64,000 nucleotides of DNA from Pseudacidobacterium ailaaui (lineage in GTDB: Bacteria; Acidobacteriota; Terriglobia; Terriglobales; Acidobacteriaceae), in assembly GCF_000688455.1 (NCBI RefSeq), contig NZ_JIAL01000001.1, forward strand, positions 2,759,001 through 2,823,000, read 5' to 3'. The notes beneath the pieces are model-generated. The model did not search any database. It was not told the DNA's origin and saw only the letters and a program-made list of their open reading frames with translations. Below, one piece after another: positions 1-9,115 of the stretch (the first letter of the stretch is position 1; every line of letters begins with the position of its first letter). The position numbers were made by a program, and so were the translations under genes.

Positions 1-1539
1 TATTCACTGACGCGCAATTACATTGAGTGGCTCGCGGCACTTCCGTGGTCAAAGTCTTCAGGCGGGGAAGTAGACATCGCGAAGGCAAAGGAGATCCTGG
101 ACGAAGACCACTATGACTTGAAGAAGGTGAAGGACCGGATTCTGGATTATCTTGCTGTTCGCAGGCTTAAGCCAGACATGAAAGGGCCCATTCTCTGCTT
201 TGTCGGCCCTCCGGGTGTGGGTAAAACCTCTCTGGGGCGCAGTATTGCGCGCGCCCTGGACCGTAAATTCCAACGCATTTCTCTGGGTGGAATGCATGAT
301 GAGGCCGAGCTGCGTGGACATCGGCGCACTTATATCGGTGCGCTGCCAGGGCAGATCATCCAGAACCTGCGCCGCGCTGGAGCGAATGATCCTGTCTTCA
401 TGCTGGACGAAGTAGACAAGCTTGGACGTGATTTTCGAGGGGATCCGGCCTCCGCTCTTCTGGAGGTCCTGGATCCGGAGCAGAACAGCACATTCCGTGA
501 CAATTACCTAGACCAGCCATTTGATTTGTCCAAGGTTTTGTTTATCTGCACCGCCAACATGCTGGACACGATGCCGGCCCCGCTGCTGGACCGTATGGAA
601 ATCATCGAGCTTCAGGGCTATACGGAAGAGGAAAAGCGTCACATTGCATTCCGTTATCTGATTCCGCGGCAAATTAAGGAAAACGGCATTCAGCCGGAGA
701 ATATTGAGTTTCCGGAAGAGTCTGTTTCTTACATTGTGCGGCACTATACCAGAGAAGCTGGTGTCCGCAAACTTGAACAATTGATTGGCACGATTTGCCG
801 CAAACAGGCGCGCCGCATTGCCGAGGGAAAAACGGAAAAGCTCGTGGTAACGCAAGAGGTCATCCATGAATTTCTGGGTGGCATTAAAGTCCGCGTGGAC
901 ACGGAGATCGCAGAACGCACCCGGCGTGCCGGTGTGGCCGTGGGGCTTGCCTGGACGCCGGCAGGAGGGGACGTACTTTTTGTTGAGGCCAACAGGATGA
1001 AGGGCAAAGGCGGATTCACAATGACCGGTCAGATTGGACAGGTCATGCAGGAGTCCATGCAGGCTGCCCTCACTTGGGTGCGCTCCAATGCCAAGGCTTT
1101 GGGACTGACGGAAGATTTCATGAAGGACATGGACCTTCACATGCACGTGCCGGCTGGTGCAATTCCCAAAGATGGACCTTCTGCAGGCGTCACGATTGCG
1201 ACTGCTCTGGTGTCCCTATTGACAGATTCGCCGGTACGTCCGCTGACGGCGATGACGGGTGAAATTACCCTGAGTGGGAACGTGCTTCCCGTTGGCGGCA
1301 TCAAGGAGAAATTCCTGGCAGCCAAACGCGCTGGAGTCAAAGACGTGATCCTCCCTGCGGAAAACAAGCAGAACGTTGAGGAAGATCTGACTCCAGAGCA
1401 GGTGGAGGGGGTGAACATTCACTACGCCAAACATATTGAAGATGTGTTGGCTGTGGCGCTGCCTTCCTCTCGGGCTGAAGAAAAGAGAGACGAGCAGGTA
1501 AGGGAAGAGGTGCTGCAGGAAGCCTCGGCACAGACATAA
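1..1539 (+). CDS. lon: ATP-dependent Lon protease, C-terminal part (5' end outside window)
   Basis: Lon degrades misfolded and regulatory proteins in the cytoplasm as an ATP-driven hexamer. The reading frame is open from base 1, so the N-terminal substrate-binding domain lies outside the window; 512 residues are visible. The AAA+ module shows Walker [10 protein letters not shown] (about nt 205-231) and Walker [10 protein letters not shown] (about nt 391-420). The C-terminal protease domain has the Ser in [10 protein letters not shown] (codon at 1180) and the Lys in GGIKEK (codon at 1309); their spacing of 43 residues matches Ser679/Lys722 of the E. coli enzyme. The protein ends in a short charged tail. 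The next gene is convergent. I see no damage. Family assignment is certain. Confidence 0.97.
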   Translation, partial: YSLTRNYIEWLAALPWSKSSGGEVDIAKAKEILDEDHYDLKKVKDRILDYLAVRRLKPDMKGPILCFVGPPGVGKTSLGRSIARALDRKFQRISLGGMHDEAELRGHRRTYIGALPGQIIQNLRRAGANDPVFMLDEVDKLGRDFRGDPASALLEVLDPEQNSTFRDNYLDQPFDLSKVLFICTANMLDTMPAPLLDRMEIIELQGYTEEEKRHIAFRYLIPRQIKENGIQPENIEFPEESVSYIVRHYTREAGVRKLEQLIGTICRKQARRIAEGKTEKLVVTQEVIHEFLGGIKVRVDTEIAERTRRAGVAVGLAWTPAGGDVLFVEANRMKGKGGFTMTGQIGQVMQESMQAALTWVRSNAKALGLTEDFMKDMDLHMHVPAGAIPKDGPSAGVTIATALVSLLTDSPVRPLTAMTGEITLSGNVLPVGGIKEKFLAAKRAGVKDVILPAENKQNVEEDLTPEQVEGVNIHYAKHIEDVLAVALPSSRAEEKRDEQVREEVLQEASAQT

Positions 1540-1567
1540 ATAAAACGACCGTTGTTGCGTATGACCG

Positions 1568-1602
1568 GGTCCCGGAAGGACTGCATCAGAATTCCCGGGA
1601 CC
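1568..1602. terminator. Possible hairpin between lon and the SpoIIE phosphatase gene
   Basis: GGTCCCGG at 1568-1575 pairs perfectly with CCGGGACC at 1595-1602, across a 19-base loop. It sits between two convergent genes, where a shared terminator would be expected. There is no good T run on either side and the loop is long, so this is only a suggestion. Confidence 0.25.
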
Positions 1603-1603
1603 T

Positions 1604-2983
1604 TCAATGACCGGGCATATAATCGCAGACGAGAACAGTCAGGTCGTCAGTCTGCGAGACGGACCAATTTTTCACAGATGACATGATGTGGTTGGCGGCC
1701 TCAGCGTGGGTAAGGTGCGCGGTTTTGCATACGAGAGAAGAGAGTCTCTCGGTCCCAAATTCGTTTTCATTTGCATCCATGGCTTCTACGATTCCATCCG
1801 TATAAAGGACCATTCGGTCTCCGGCACGGAGCTTCCAGCTGGTCTGGGTGTATTCAGCGGTAGGGAAAAGCGCCAGCATAAGGCCATTCTCTTCAATCTT
1901 TATGGTCTGCCCTTCACGAAGCAGAAGCATGGGAGGGTGTCCCGCAGCAGCATAGCGGAGCTCGCCCTCTTCTGCGTCGAGATAAGCAAAGGCGGCCGTG
2001 ACAAACTGGTTTTGGGTGTTACCACAAAGTGTTGTATTCAGCGCACTCAAAAACCGTGAGGGGCTGCTGGATTCTTTCCGATGGGATGTCGATGCGACTT
2101 TTACCATCGAGGCAATCAGTGCGGCTGGAACCCCATGGCCGGAGACATCTGCAATGAGAACGCCCGCTTGCTTTTCATTCAACACCTGAAAATCATAGAG
2201 ATCGCCTGCCACCGAGCGCATCGGAGCATAGTGTGCCGCGATACGAAAATACCGTGAACGCGGAAAATCCTTGGGTAAAACGGAAAGCTGAATCCGCCGG
2301 GCGATGTCCAACTCTTTTTGCAGTTCATTGAGCTGCTGGTCTCTTTCGAATGTATGTCGGGCGGCCACATAGCCAAGACAAACCAGAAAAATTGCAAAGC
2401 CATACTTCTCAAGATTGGGCAGGAAGCCAAGGAGGCTGCCGACATTGTTCCATAGCGCAAAAGCGATGAAAATCAGCAGACCATTACGCACGATGCGGAG
2501 GTCCCGAGCAGGTGAGACGGTGCGGAAGGATTGGAACAGAAGCAGTACAAGCGCTGCAATGACGATGACGTTGTTTGCAAAGTATAGGTGAGGCAGGCTT
2601 ACTCCTGACAGTGCTCCAACGACAAGTATTGATTGCAGGAGGGTGGCGGTGTAGGCGATATAGTCGCCCAGGCGGCCAAGAAATCCCGTAGCCTGAAAAA
2701 AGAAAAAAGCTGGGACCGGAACCAGAAAGTTCGTCGCCGCCTGAAACCGGACAAAATACGGAGATGGGGATGCCAGAAGAGATACGATTCCGGTCTGCAT
2801 CCAGAGTCTCCCGCCATACAGAATTGCAAAGAGGGCCAGCCAGAAAAGCAGGGCCTCAAATCTGCGACGGGCCAGAAGGACCCCCAACGAAAGTATTCCT
2901 GTGGTCGCGAAGGCAGCACCAAAAAAGAGCGAGATTACATCAAAGCGGAAAGTATTCAGTACCTGGCTTGCTGTGTAGTGCAC
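1604..2983 (-). CDS. Membrane-anchored PP2C-type (SpoIIE/RsbU-like) serine phosphatase
   Basis: The 459-residue protein has a hydrophobic N-terminal half (about residues 15-215) with roughly six to seven membrane segments, a short helical linker (about 215-240), and a C-terminal SpoIIE phosphatase domain (about 245-455). The phosphatase domain shows the metal-binding segments LYDF, DVSGHG and YTDGIVEA expected of PPM/PP2C phosphatases. Family members such as RsbU dephosphorylate anti-sigma-factor antagonists in partner-switching cascades. No antagonist (STAS) or anti-sigma kinase gene is nearby, so the target is unknown. The assigned start is a GTG with no clear ribosome-binding site. The input is presumably sensed by the membrane half (inference). 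Confidence 0.88.
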   Translation of the reverse strand: MHYTASQVLNTFRFDVISLFFGAAFATTGILSLGVLLARRRFEALLFWLALFAILYGGRLWMQTGIVSLLASPSPYFVRFQAATNFLVPVPAFFFFQATGFLGRLGDYIAYTATLLQSILVVGALSGVSLPHLYFANNVIVIAALVLLLFQSFRTVSPARDLRIVRNGLLIFIAFALWNNVGSLLGFLPNLEKYGFAIFLVCLGYVAARHTFERDQQLNELQKELDIARRIQLSVLPKDFPRSRYFRIAAHYAPMRSVAGDLYDFQVLNEKQAGVLIADVSGHGVPAALIASMVKVASTSHRKESSSPSRFLSALNTTLCGNTQNQFVTAAFAYLDAEEGELRYAAAGHPPMLLLREGQTIKIEENGLMLALFPTAEYTQTSWKLRAGDRMVLYTDGIVEAMDANENEFGTERLSSLVCKTAHLTHAEAANHIMSSVKNWSVSQTDDLTVLVCDYMPGH

Positions 2984-3263
2984 GAGAGAATGTTACATGG
3001 TTTGCTTGGTAGCAATCTGACCAATCCAGTGTTTCCTGAGGCGTTGGTGTTGTCCTCGGTTCATTTGCGCCCCAGCCTGCGCTTTCGGGTGCCGAAGAGC
3101 CTGGCTTTTCTACAAGGTGACCTTTCCTGGACCACCTGCTGGCAAGTGCATCTTGATGCAGCTTTGATGGCATGAAAGGCCTGAATTTTCGTATGGCAGA
3201 CCATCCAAGCACAAGCTGACAAAAAGGAGGATACTATCGTCTATAAGGACAGGAGTGTGCTTC
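2984..3263. other. Divergent intergenic region, 280 bases
   Basis: This spacer separates the start of the SpoIIE phosphatase gene (minus) from the exported M48 protease gene (plus). It must hold both promoters, but I could not pick out a good -35/-10 pair. AGGAG at 3251-3255 is the likely ribosome-binding site for the ATG at 3264. I see no RNA gene or repeat in it. Confidence 0.4.
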
Positions 3264-4469
3264 ATGGCCAAGGCGACTCTTAACAAAATGCTTCCTCACC
3301 TCATGTTGGCTGCTGGTCTCGCAGTCACACCTGTGCTTTTTGCGCAAAGCAACACCACGTCGCAAGGTGCACAGACCACGGGCCAATCTGCTCCAGCAGA
3401 TACCCAGCAACAGCAGAAGAATACGCCACAGCCTCCTGGGAGCACACCGCCAACCTTGCCACAGGACCAGACAAAGGACCAGGGAAACAACAAAGACAAT
3501 TCGCAAAGCGTAAACTCACTCCCGGTTCAGGAACCTGCAGAGGTACACGTCAAAAAAGGCAGCATTGACGATGTGAATGCAATTGGAACGAGAAACATTG
3601 GAGGACGCGGACTAGGAAACTGGTATTCGACCGAGTCCGAGATCAAAATGGGGAAGTCCGCGGCCGATGAGATTGAGAAGAGCACAAAAATGGTCACCGA
3701 TCCGGTGGTTACGGAATATGTAAACCGTATCGGGCAAAATATTGTCCGCAATTCCGACTGCAAGGTGCCTTTCACCATAAAAGTGATTGATACGGACGAG
3801 ATCAATGCCATGGCCTTGCCTGGCGGCTTTTTCTATGTAAATTCAGGTCTGATATTGGCCGCCGACGAAGAGGCGGAACTGGCCGGGGTGATGGCGCATG
3901 AGGTTGCACATGTCTGCGCCCACCATGCGGCACGGGAGCAGACGCGCATGAACTATGCGCAAATTGGTGCGATTCCGGTCATTATGATGACCGGCTATAC
4001 ATGGACCGGATACGGAATCTACGAGGCGATCAATTTTGCCATTCCTATGACCTTCCTGATGTTCTCACGGGAATTCGAGGCCCAGGCCGATTACCTTGGT
4101 GTGCAATATATGTATAAGGCCGGTTATGATCCACAGGCCTTCGTGACCTTCTTTGAGAAGATTCAGAACCTGGAAAAGCACAAACCCGGAGCGGTAGCTA
4201 AGGCCTTTTCTACCCACCCGCAAACTCCAGACCGGATTGAGCATACGCAGGAAGAAATCGCCCGTATCCTGCCTGCTAAGGATGAGTATCTGGTGACTAC
4301 TTCTGAGTTCGATGACGTGAAGGCCCGGCTGGCACGAATTGAAAATCGCCGTAAGTTGTTGGATACAAAGAGCAACAAGCCGACTCTCCGCCGCACCAGT
4401 GCCGATCCAAACGCAGGGCAGAGCGGTGACGACCGTCCTACACTGCATCGGCGGGACGATAACAACTGA
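3264..4469 (+). CDS. Exported M48 family zinc metalloprotease
   Basis: This 401-residue protein begins with a Sec signal peptide (about 1-27, ending LFA-QS), followed by a Gln/Thr/Pro-rich low-complexity stretch to about residue 90. The M48 catalytic domain follows, with HEVAH at residues 212-216 (zinc ligands His212 and His216, catalytic Glu213) and the third ligand in EAQAD (Glu272-Asp276). Relatives such as BepA and LoiP do outer-membrane protein quality control in the periplasm. The C-terminus is charged. I place the start at ATG 3264, because AGGAG at 3251-3255 is well spaced for it; the GTG at 3255 overlaps that site. A second M48 protein lies at 51.9 kb. Confidence 0.9.
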   Translation: MAKATLNKMLPHLMLAAGLAVTPVLFAQSNTTSQGAQTTGQSAPADTQQQQKNTPQPPGSTPPTLPQDQTKDQGNNKDNSQSVNSLPVQEPAEVHVKKGSIDDVNAIGTRNIGGRGLGNWYSTESEIKMGKSAADEIEKSTKMVTDPVVTEYVNRIGQNIVRNSDCKVPFTIKVIDTDEINAMALPGGFFYVNSGLILAADEEAELAGVMAHEVAHVCAHHAAREQTRMNYAQIGAIPVIMMTGYTWTGYGIYEAINFAIPMTFLMFSREFEAQADYLGVQYMYKAGYDPQAFVTFFEKIQNLEKHKPGAVAKAFSTHPQTPDRIEHTQEEIARILPAKDEYLVTTSEFDDVKARLARIENRRKLLDTKSNKPTLRRTSADPNAGQSGDDRPTLHRRDDNN

Positions 4470-4480
4470 GTCAGGGTCTT

Positions 4481-5233
4481 TTAACCGGGAAGGCCGACGC
4501 TGGCCATTTCCAGCAGAATTTGCTGGGCGGCCTTGGCCGGATCTGGGGCCTGAGTAATGGGTCTGCCTACAACCAGATAATCTGCGCCTGCGGCCAGGGC
4601 GGCTGCAGGGGTGGCAATCCGTTTCTGATCTCCTGTGTCTGCGCCTGCGGGCCGGATGCCCGGGGTCACTAACAAAGAACCAGGGAGAGCCCTCCTCATT
4701 CGAGCGGCCTCTTCAGGGCTGCATACCAGACCGGTAATTCCCGCTGTGTGAGCTATATTTGCCAGGCGAAGGACTTGCTCTGCTGGCGATCCACTGACTC
4801 CGACCGCAGCAAGCTGGCTTGCATCCATGCTTGTGAGGACCGTCACAGCCAGTAGCTTGGGCGCATTCGGGCAGGATGCCGCTTCACGGGCTGCCTGCAA
4901 CATGGCCAAACCACCGCCAGCGTGAACAGTAAGCAGATCGGCCCCCAATTTTGAGACAGAACGCACCGCGCCAGCCACCGTATTGGGAATATCGTGTAGT
5001 TTCAGATCAAGAAAGACAGAAAATCCAAGGTCTTTGAGTGCCTGAACAAGATGATTGCCGGCGCTGAGGTAAAGTTCTAACCCGACCTTAAACCATTGAC
5101 AGCAGCCTTCAAGCCTTTGGATCAGGTCGAAAGCCTGGTCGGCTGAGGGAAAGTCCAGCGCCAGGATCAGTCTTTCCCGCGGAGATGGGCGTTGAAGCGC
5201 AGGGCTCCCCTGTGAGTTCTTCAATTCTGTCAT
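4481..5233 (-). CDS. pyrF: Orotidine 5'-phosphate decarboxylase
   Basis: PyrF makes UMP from OMP, the last step of de novo pyrimidine synthesis. The 250-residue sequence is full length for the family and has LALDF near the N-terminus, the catalytic DxKxxD motif (Asp76-Lys78-Asp81 within FLDLKLHDIPNTV), and a C-terminal phosphate-binding segment (VVGRPITQA). It lies 13 bases downstream of rlpA on the same strand, so the two are probably co-transcribed. The gene is convergent with the M48 protease gene. No anomaly seen. Confidence 0.96.
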   Translation of the reverse strand: MTELKNSQGSPALQRPSPRERLILALDFPSADQAFDLIQRLEGCCQWFKVGLELYLSAGNHLVQALKDLGFSVFLDLKLHDIPNTVAGAVRSVSKLGADLLTVHAGGGLAMLQAAREAASCPNAPKLLAVTVLTSMDASQLAAVGVSGSPAEQVLRLANIAHTAGITGLVCSPEEAARMRRALPGSLLVTPGIRPAGADTGDQKRIATPAAALAAGADYLVVGRPITQAPDPAKAAQQILLEMASVGLPG

Positions 5234-5246
5234 CTTAACGATGATT

Positions 5247-5780
5247 TTACGGCTTTGCGGTGGCCGGGGAGAAAGGATAGCTCAACTGGGCCAGATCACG
5301 CTTCTTGTCTACCAGATCCAGGCGGACCGGGGCCGTACCCCTGTTGCTGAAACCGAGAAAGCGGGCAGCAGCGTAAGAGAGGTCCACAATGCGACTTTGC
5401 GGTAGCGGGCCGCGGTCATTCACGCGGACCACGACGGATTTATGATTTCTCAGATTTGTCACACGGACCAAAGAGCCAAGGGGCAGGCTGCGATGCGCAC
5501 AAGTAAGCCCGTTCATGTCATAGTCTTCGCCACTTGCTGTCTGCTGACCCTGAAAGTCCTCTCCGTACCATGAGGCGCGGCCAATCTGATACCAATGACG
5601 CTTGCCGGGCACTTTTTTTGCTTCCGGTCCTTGATCCGGAACAACAGAGGGCTGATGGTTTGCAGAGGTCGGAGTTCCTGCCTTGAGACTGAAAAGACTC
5701 ACAGCAGCAGCAAGAAAAACGCTGGCATAGGTCGAAAGCTTTGGATTTCGTCTGGTCGTATCGTTTGCGATAGCGGTCAT
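5247..5780 (-). CDS. rlpA: RlpA-like septal ring lytic transglycosylase / lipoprotein-A family protein
   Basis: The 177-residue protein has a hydrophobic N-terminal segment (about 15-35) serving as signal or anchor, a short linker, and a double-psi beta-barrel domain (about 60-160). That domain contains the conserved GRASWYGEDFQG, TASGE, LPLGS and VRVNDRGP segments; the Asp in NDRGP corresponds to the catalytic acid of RlpA. In Pseudomonas, RlpA cleaves peptidoglycan strands stripped of stem peptides. This version has no C-terminal SPOR domain and no obvious lipobox cysteine, so it is a minimal form. It is followed by pyrF. The ATG start is preceded by an AGGAG (minus strand, about 5783-5788). 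Confidence 0.88.
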   Translation of the reverse strand: MTAIANDTTRRNPKLSTYASVFLAAAVSLFSLKAGTPTSANHQPSVVPDQGPEAKKVPGKRHWYQIGRASWYGEDFQGQQTASGEDYDMNGLTCAHRSLPLGSLVRVTNLRNHKSVVVRVNDRGPLPQSRIVDLSYAAARFLGFSNRGTAPVRLDLVDKKRDLAQLSYPFSPATAKP

Positions 5781-5914
5781 ACTCCTCCTTGCTCTATTTT
5801 AGGAAGGCAGATGACCTAAGTCAAACAAAAATCGATACTTGCGGGATTTTTTCCTTGCAAAACTTTCTGTTTTATGGTACAGGGGACTCGGCTTTAAGGA
5901 CCTTGCCATCAACA

Positions 5915-5937
5915 CACGAGGCGAGAAACCCCTCGTG
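5915..5937 (+). other. Stem-loop in the thiD leader
   Basis: CACGAGG (5915-5921) and CCTCGTG (5931-5937) form a perfect 7-base stem with a 9-base loop, ending 20 bases before the thiD start. There is no T run. It does not show the conserved core of a TPP riboswitch. It could be a translational control element or chance. Confidence 0.3.
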
Positions 5938-5957
5938 GATTGTAGGATGGTGGAAGA

Positions 5958-6845
5958 ATGGACCAGGCTGCCCATCATGGCCAGGAGAACCGCGCCGCCC
6001 TTGGTGGCTCTCGCCCGATTGCACTGACGATTGCCGGATTTGACCCCTCCTCCGGTGCTGGTATCTCCGCAGATCTAAAGGTGTTTGCCGCACATCGAGT
6101 TTACGGGATGGCGTGTATCAGTGCGCTTACCGTGCAATCTACCCTGGGGGTGAAACGGGTCGAACCTGTGCGTGCGGGTCAGGTCCGTGAGAGCCTCGAA
6201 TGCCTTTTTGAGGACGTTGTTCCCGATGGGGTGAAGATGGGGATGCTGGCCACACCGGAAATCGTAGGCGAGGTTTCGGCCTTTCTCTCTACAAGTCGGT
6301 TTCCCAGAGAAAAGATTGTCTTGGATCCTGTCATACGCTCCAGCTCGGGAAAGGAGCTGTTAAGTCCTGGTGGAGTGAAGAGAATGGTTGAAGAGTTATT
6401 TCCCTGCGTAGGATGGATTACGCCAAACTTGGATGAGCTGGCGGTTTTGACTCAGGCCGGTTCCGTGTGTCGGGAAGGGATTCCGGAGGCGGCGGCGAGA
6501 TTGCGGGAAGCATGTCCTGGCCTGAACGTCCTGGTTACCGGTGGTCATCTGGAGCGGCCTGACGATTATCTGCTCCTTTCTTCCGGAGAGTCTTTCTGGG
6601 TTGAGGGTGAGTGGGTCAGGACAAATTCGACGCACGGCACCGGATGCGCGCTTTCCTCAGCCTTGCTCTGTGGTCTGATCGCTGGGAAAAACCCGGAGGA
6701 CGCGGTACTCGCCGCCAAGGCCTGGGTGACCCAGGCCTTGAGAGAGGCCTATCCGGTGGGCAGAGGACGGGGGCCCATGAACCACCTATTCTCTCTGGAA
6801 AATCAGGCTGGTTGTGCCTCGATCTCTGCCAGGGACTCTATATAA
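5958..6845 (+). CDS. thiD: Hydroxymethylpyrimidine / phosphomethylpyrimidine kinase
   Basis: ThiD phosphorylates HMP and HMP-P on the way to thiamine diphosphate. Residues 20-280 match the ribokinase-like ThiD fold: [18 protein letters not shown] at the substrate site, [25 protein letters not shown], and the anion-hole/catalytic segment STHGTGC. At 295 residues it is slightly longer than usual because of about 20 extra N-terminal residues and a C-terminal extension. The 3' end runs 43 bases into the convergent mtnA gene. No other thi gene is near. RBS-like GGTGGAAGA lies directly before the ATG. Confidence 0.94.
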   Translation: MDQAAHHGQENRAALGGSRPIALTIAGFDPSSGAGISADLKVFAAHRVYGMACISALTVQSTLGVKRVEPVRAGQVRESLECLFEDVVPDGVKMGMLATPEIVGEVSAFLSTSRFPREKIVLDPVIRSSSGKELLSPGGVKRMVEELFPCVGWITPNLDELAVLTQAGSVCREGIPEAAARLREACPGLNVLVTGGHLERPDDYLLLSSGESFWVEGEWVRTNSTHGTGCALSSALLCGLIAGKNPEDAVLAAKAWVTQALREAYPVGRGRGPMNHLFSLENQAGCASISARDSI

Positions 6846-7855
6846 GGAGGCCGAAGAACCCCTCGTTCCGTAATAATGGCAGTCACATACTTGGCTGGAG
6901 TTACATCAAAGGCCGGGTTTTCAATGCCGACACCGTCTGGGGTGAGTTGTTTGCCGGCATGATGCGTGACTTCCACCGCTGGCCGTTGTTCAATCGGAAT
7001 CAGAGCGCCTGAAGCTGTATCCAGATCAATCGTGGACCAGGGAGCTGCAACATAGAAAGGGATTCCATGCTCTTTGGCCAGAATGGCAACATTGTAGGTT
7101 CCAATCTTATTGGCAACATCGCCATTTGCGGCGATGCGGTCGGCTCCGACAACTACCGCCTGGATTTTACCCTGTCGCATGAGACTGGCGGCCATATTGT
7201 CACAGATTACTGTCGTAGGGATCCTGTCGTGCAGCAACTCCCAGGCCGTGAGGCGCGCTCCCTGCAGGAAAGGACGGGTCTCATCGGCAAAAACGTGGAT
7301 TTTTTTCCCCTGCTCGACAGCAGCACGAATGACTCCAAGCGCTGTGCCATATCCACAGGTAGCCAGCGCACCGGCGTTGCAGTGGGTCAGGACCCCGCCT
7401 TCGGCGGGCAACAGAGCGGCCCCGTAGGCACCCATCGCCTTACATGCGGCGATGTCTTCCTCGTACATCGTCTGGGCTTCGCGGACGAGCGCTTCGGTAA
7501 TTGCTTGGTGCGTTCTCTCAGGCTGGGCCAGCAAGGTTCGGAAGCGGGCCCTCATCCGGTCGATGGCCCAGAAAAGATTTACAGCAGTAGGACGGGTGGA
7601 GGCCAGAGTTTTAGCGATCTGTTCAAAGTCGGCCTCCAGCTCTTCAAGGGTAGCCGCCTGGCTCTGCTGGATACCAAGGGCAATGCCCATGGCGGCTGAA
7701 ACTCCGATTGCCGGGGCACCACGCACTACCATGGTCACGATGACCTCTGCGACCTGCTGGTAGCTGGTCGCCAGAACATAAGTTTCTTCCAGAGGAAGCT
7801 TTGTCTGGTCTAAAAAGCGGACCCCCTGAGATGTCCATTCGAGTGTGGGAATCAT
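6803..7855 (-). CDS. mtnA: S-methyl-5-thioribose-1-phosphate isomerase
   Basis: MtnA converts methylthioribose-1-phosphate to methylthioribulose-1-phosphate in the methionine salvage pathway. The 350-residue protein carries the family catalytic residues: Cys159 in [11 protein letters not shown] and Asp239 in [12 protein letters not shown], matching Cys160/Asp240 of the Bacillus enzyme, plus [10 protein letters not shown] near the N-terminus. Its last 43 bases overlap the end of thiD on the other strand. No other mtn gene is close by, so the rest of the pathway must be encoded elsewhere or this is a stand-alone nucleoside-salvage step. No SAM riboswitch is apparent upstream. Confidence 0.95.
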   Translation of the reverse strand: MIPTLEWTSQGVRFLDQTKLPLEETYVLATSYQQVAEVIVTMVVRGAPAIGVSAAMGIALGIQQSQAATLEELEADFEQIAKTLASTRPTAVNLFWAIDRMRARFRTLLAQPERTHQAITEALVREAQTMYEEDIAACKAMGAYGAALLPAEGGVLTHCNAGALATCGYGTALGVIRAAVEQGKKIHVFADETRPFLQGARLTAWELLHDRIPTTVICDNMAASLMRQGKIQAVVVGADRIAANGDVANKIGTYNVAILAKEHGIPFYVAAPWSTIDLDTASGALIPIEQRPAVEVTHHAGKQLTPDGVGIENPAFDVTPAKYVTAIITERGVLRPPYIESLAEIEAQPA

Positions 7856-7950
7856 ATCTACAGGATAGCAAGGCGGCTGCAGGCCAAAGCCAGAAACAGG
7901 CCAGTACAGTTTTCAGAAGAACTATGGAGAGCAAAGGAACCCATAAAAGC

Positions 7951-7979
7951 AAAAGACGCCGCAAGTGTCGGCGTCTTTT
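7951..7979 (-). terminator. Strong intrinsic terminator after pstS
   Basis: AAAAGACGCCG (7951-7961) and CGGCGTCTTTT (7969-7979) form a perfect 11-base stem with a 7-base loop. On the minus strand the stem ends in TTTT, then GCTTTT. It lies 21 bases beyond the pstS stop and so separates pstS from mtnA. With A/T on both flanks it could also act in the other direction. Confidence 0.85.
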
Positions 7980-7999
7980 TGTTTACAGTTGCAATGCTG

Positions 8000-9007
8000 T
8001 TACTTCAACTGTGAAACCGTGGCTTTCACTTTTTGCTTTACGTTTTCCGGCAGTGGAGCATAGTAGAGGGAACTCGTTTCGGACTGCCCATGGTCCAGCA
8101 TCCAGTTAAGGAAATCTTTGATGACCTTTCCATTTTCAGCATTGGGCGCAGGATTTGGGATCAGCAACCAGGTAAAACTGGCGATGGGGTAGGCATTTTT
8201 TCCGGGGGCATTGGTGATGGAAACGCGATAGTCGGCAGGCATCTGCTTGACGCTGGCAGCGGCCTCCGTGACCCCTTCGATGCTTGCCTTGACCCAATTG
8301 CCGGCAGCGTTCTTTACGTATCCGAAGGGAATTTTATTTTGGAGTGCGTAAATCAACTCTACGTAGCCAATTGCTCCTGGCATCTGGCGGACCAGACCTG
8401 CAACCCCTTCGTTGCCTTTTCCTCCGATGCCTTTCGGCCACGCTACGGCGGTATTGCGCCCTACGGAATTTTTCCAATCTGTACTGACTTTGGAGAGGTA
8501 GTCGGTAAAGATATAGGTCGTACCACTGCCATCGGAGCGATGGGCGACAATAATGTCTGTATTGGGAAGCTTAACGCCAGGATTGTCTTTTGCAATGCGC
8601 GCGTCACTCCAATTATTGATTTTGCCCAAATAGATGTCTGCCAGAACATCGGGAGCAAACTTCAGTTCCGCATTGACTCCAGGCAGGTTGTAAATGGGTA
8701 CGACTGCGCCAAGCACAGTAGGTATGTGGACAATCTTCACTTTGGATGCCTTGAGCTGTTCATCACTCATCGGGCCATCGCTGGCACCAAAGTCGACCGT
8801 GCCGCTGGTCACCTGCCGGATCCCGCCGCCGCTTCCGATTGGCTGATAATTAATCTGAACACCGGGATGCTGGGCGCTGTATTCACTAAACCATTTGGAA
8901 TAAATGGGATACGGAAAGGTTGCGCCAGCTCCATTGATTTTTTGAGCATGGCCTGCAACTGCTGAACACACCACGAATGCAGCAGCCAAAAGCGTACTTT
9001 TTTTCAC
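8000..9007 (-). CDS. pstS: Phosphate ABC transporter, periplasmic phosphate-binding protein
   Basis: PstS binds phosphate in the periplasm and delivers it to the PstCA channel. The 335-residue precursor has a Sec signal peptide (about 1-21, ending AGHA-Q). The phosphate-binding loops of the family follow: GATFPYPIY, IGSGGGIRQ, DFGASDGPM and RSDGSGTTYIF. The start is a GTG preceded by a strong GGGGGAG site with a 6-base spacer. The gene is third in the minus-strand row phoB-phoR-pstS, but hairpins after phoR and after pstS suggest a separate transcript. Candidate Pho boxes lie at 9055-9087. The channel and ATPase genes lie 5.6 kb away on the other strand. Confidence 0.96.
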   Translation of the reverse strand: MKKSTLLAAAFVVCSAVAGHAQKINGAGATFPYPIYSKWFSEYSAQHPGVQINYQPIGSGGGIRQVTSGTVDFGASDGPMSDEQLKASKVKIVHIPTVLGAVVPIYNLPGVNAELKFAPDVLADIYLGKINNWSDARIAKDNPGVKLPNTDIIVAHRSDGSGTTYIFTDYLSKVSTDWKNSVGRNTAVAWPKGIGGKGNEGVAGLVRQMPGAIGYVELIYALQNKIPFGYVKNAAGNWVKASIEGVTEAAASVKQMPADYRVSITNAPGKNAYPIASFTWLLIPNPAPNAENGKVIKDFLNWMLDHGQSETSSLYYAPLPENVKQKVKATVSQLK

Positions 9008-9054
9008 TGAGAACTCCCCCTCTGGTTAGCAAAACTACAAAGTTATTTTTGGCA

Positions 9055-9087
9055 GAGATTGTTACAGCCCGTTTACGGATTGGTGAA
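9055..9087 (-). promoter_or_regulatory. Candidate Pho box upstream of pstS
   Basis: On the minus strand TTCACC, GTAAAC and GTAACA start at 9087, 9076 and 9065, exactly 11 bases apart, 58-80 bases before the pstS GTG. PhoB/PhoP-type regulators bind direct repeats with an 11-base period. Similar arrays precede phoB and pstC. Motif match was judged by eye. Confidence 0.4.
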
Positions 9088-9097
9088 TTAGTGGAAA

Positions 9098-9115
9098 AAG
9101 CCTTCCGGGAGGCTT
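9098..9115 (-). terminator. Intrinsic terminator at the end of phoR
   Basis: AAGCCT (9098-9103) pairs with AGGCTT (9110-9115) over a 6-base loop; on the minus strand the hairpin runs into TTTTT. The phoR stop codon sits within the first stem arm. It would separate phoBR transcription from pstS. Confidence 0.5.

Noticed and set aside
5781-5957. TPP riboswitch upstream of thiD
   Set aside because: The conserved CTGAGA and ACCTGA core elements are absent; only an unrelated hairpin is present.
8033-8965. Long open frame on the plus strand opposite pstS
   Set aside because: It mirrors pstS codons, has no family features and no ribosome-binding site; pstS is certain.
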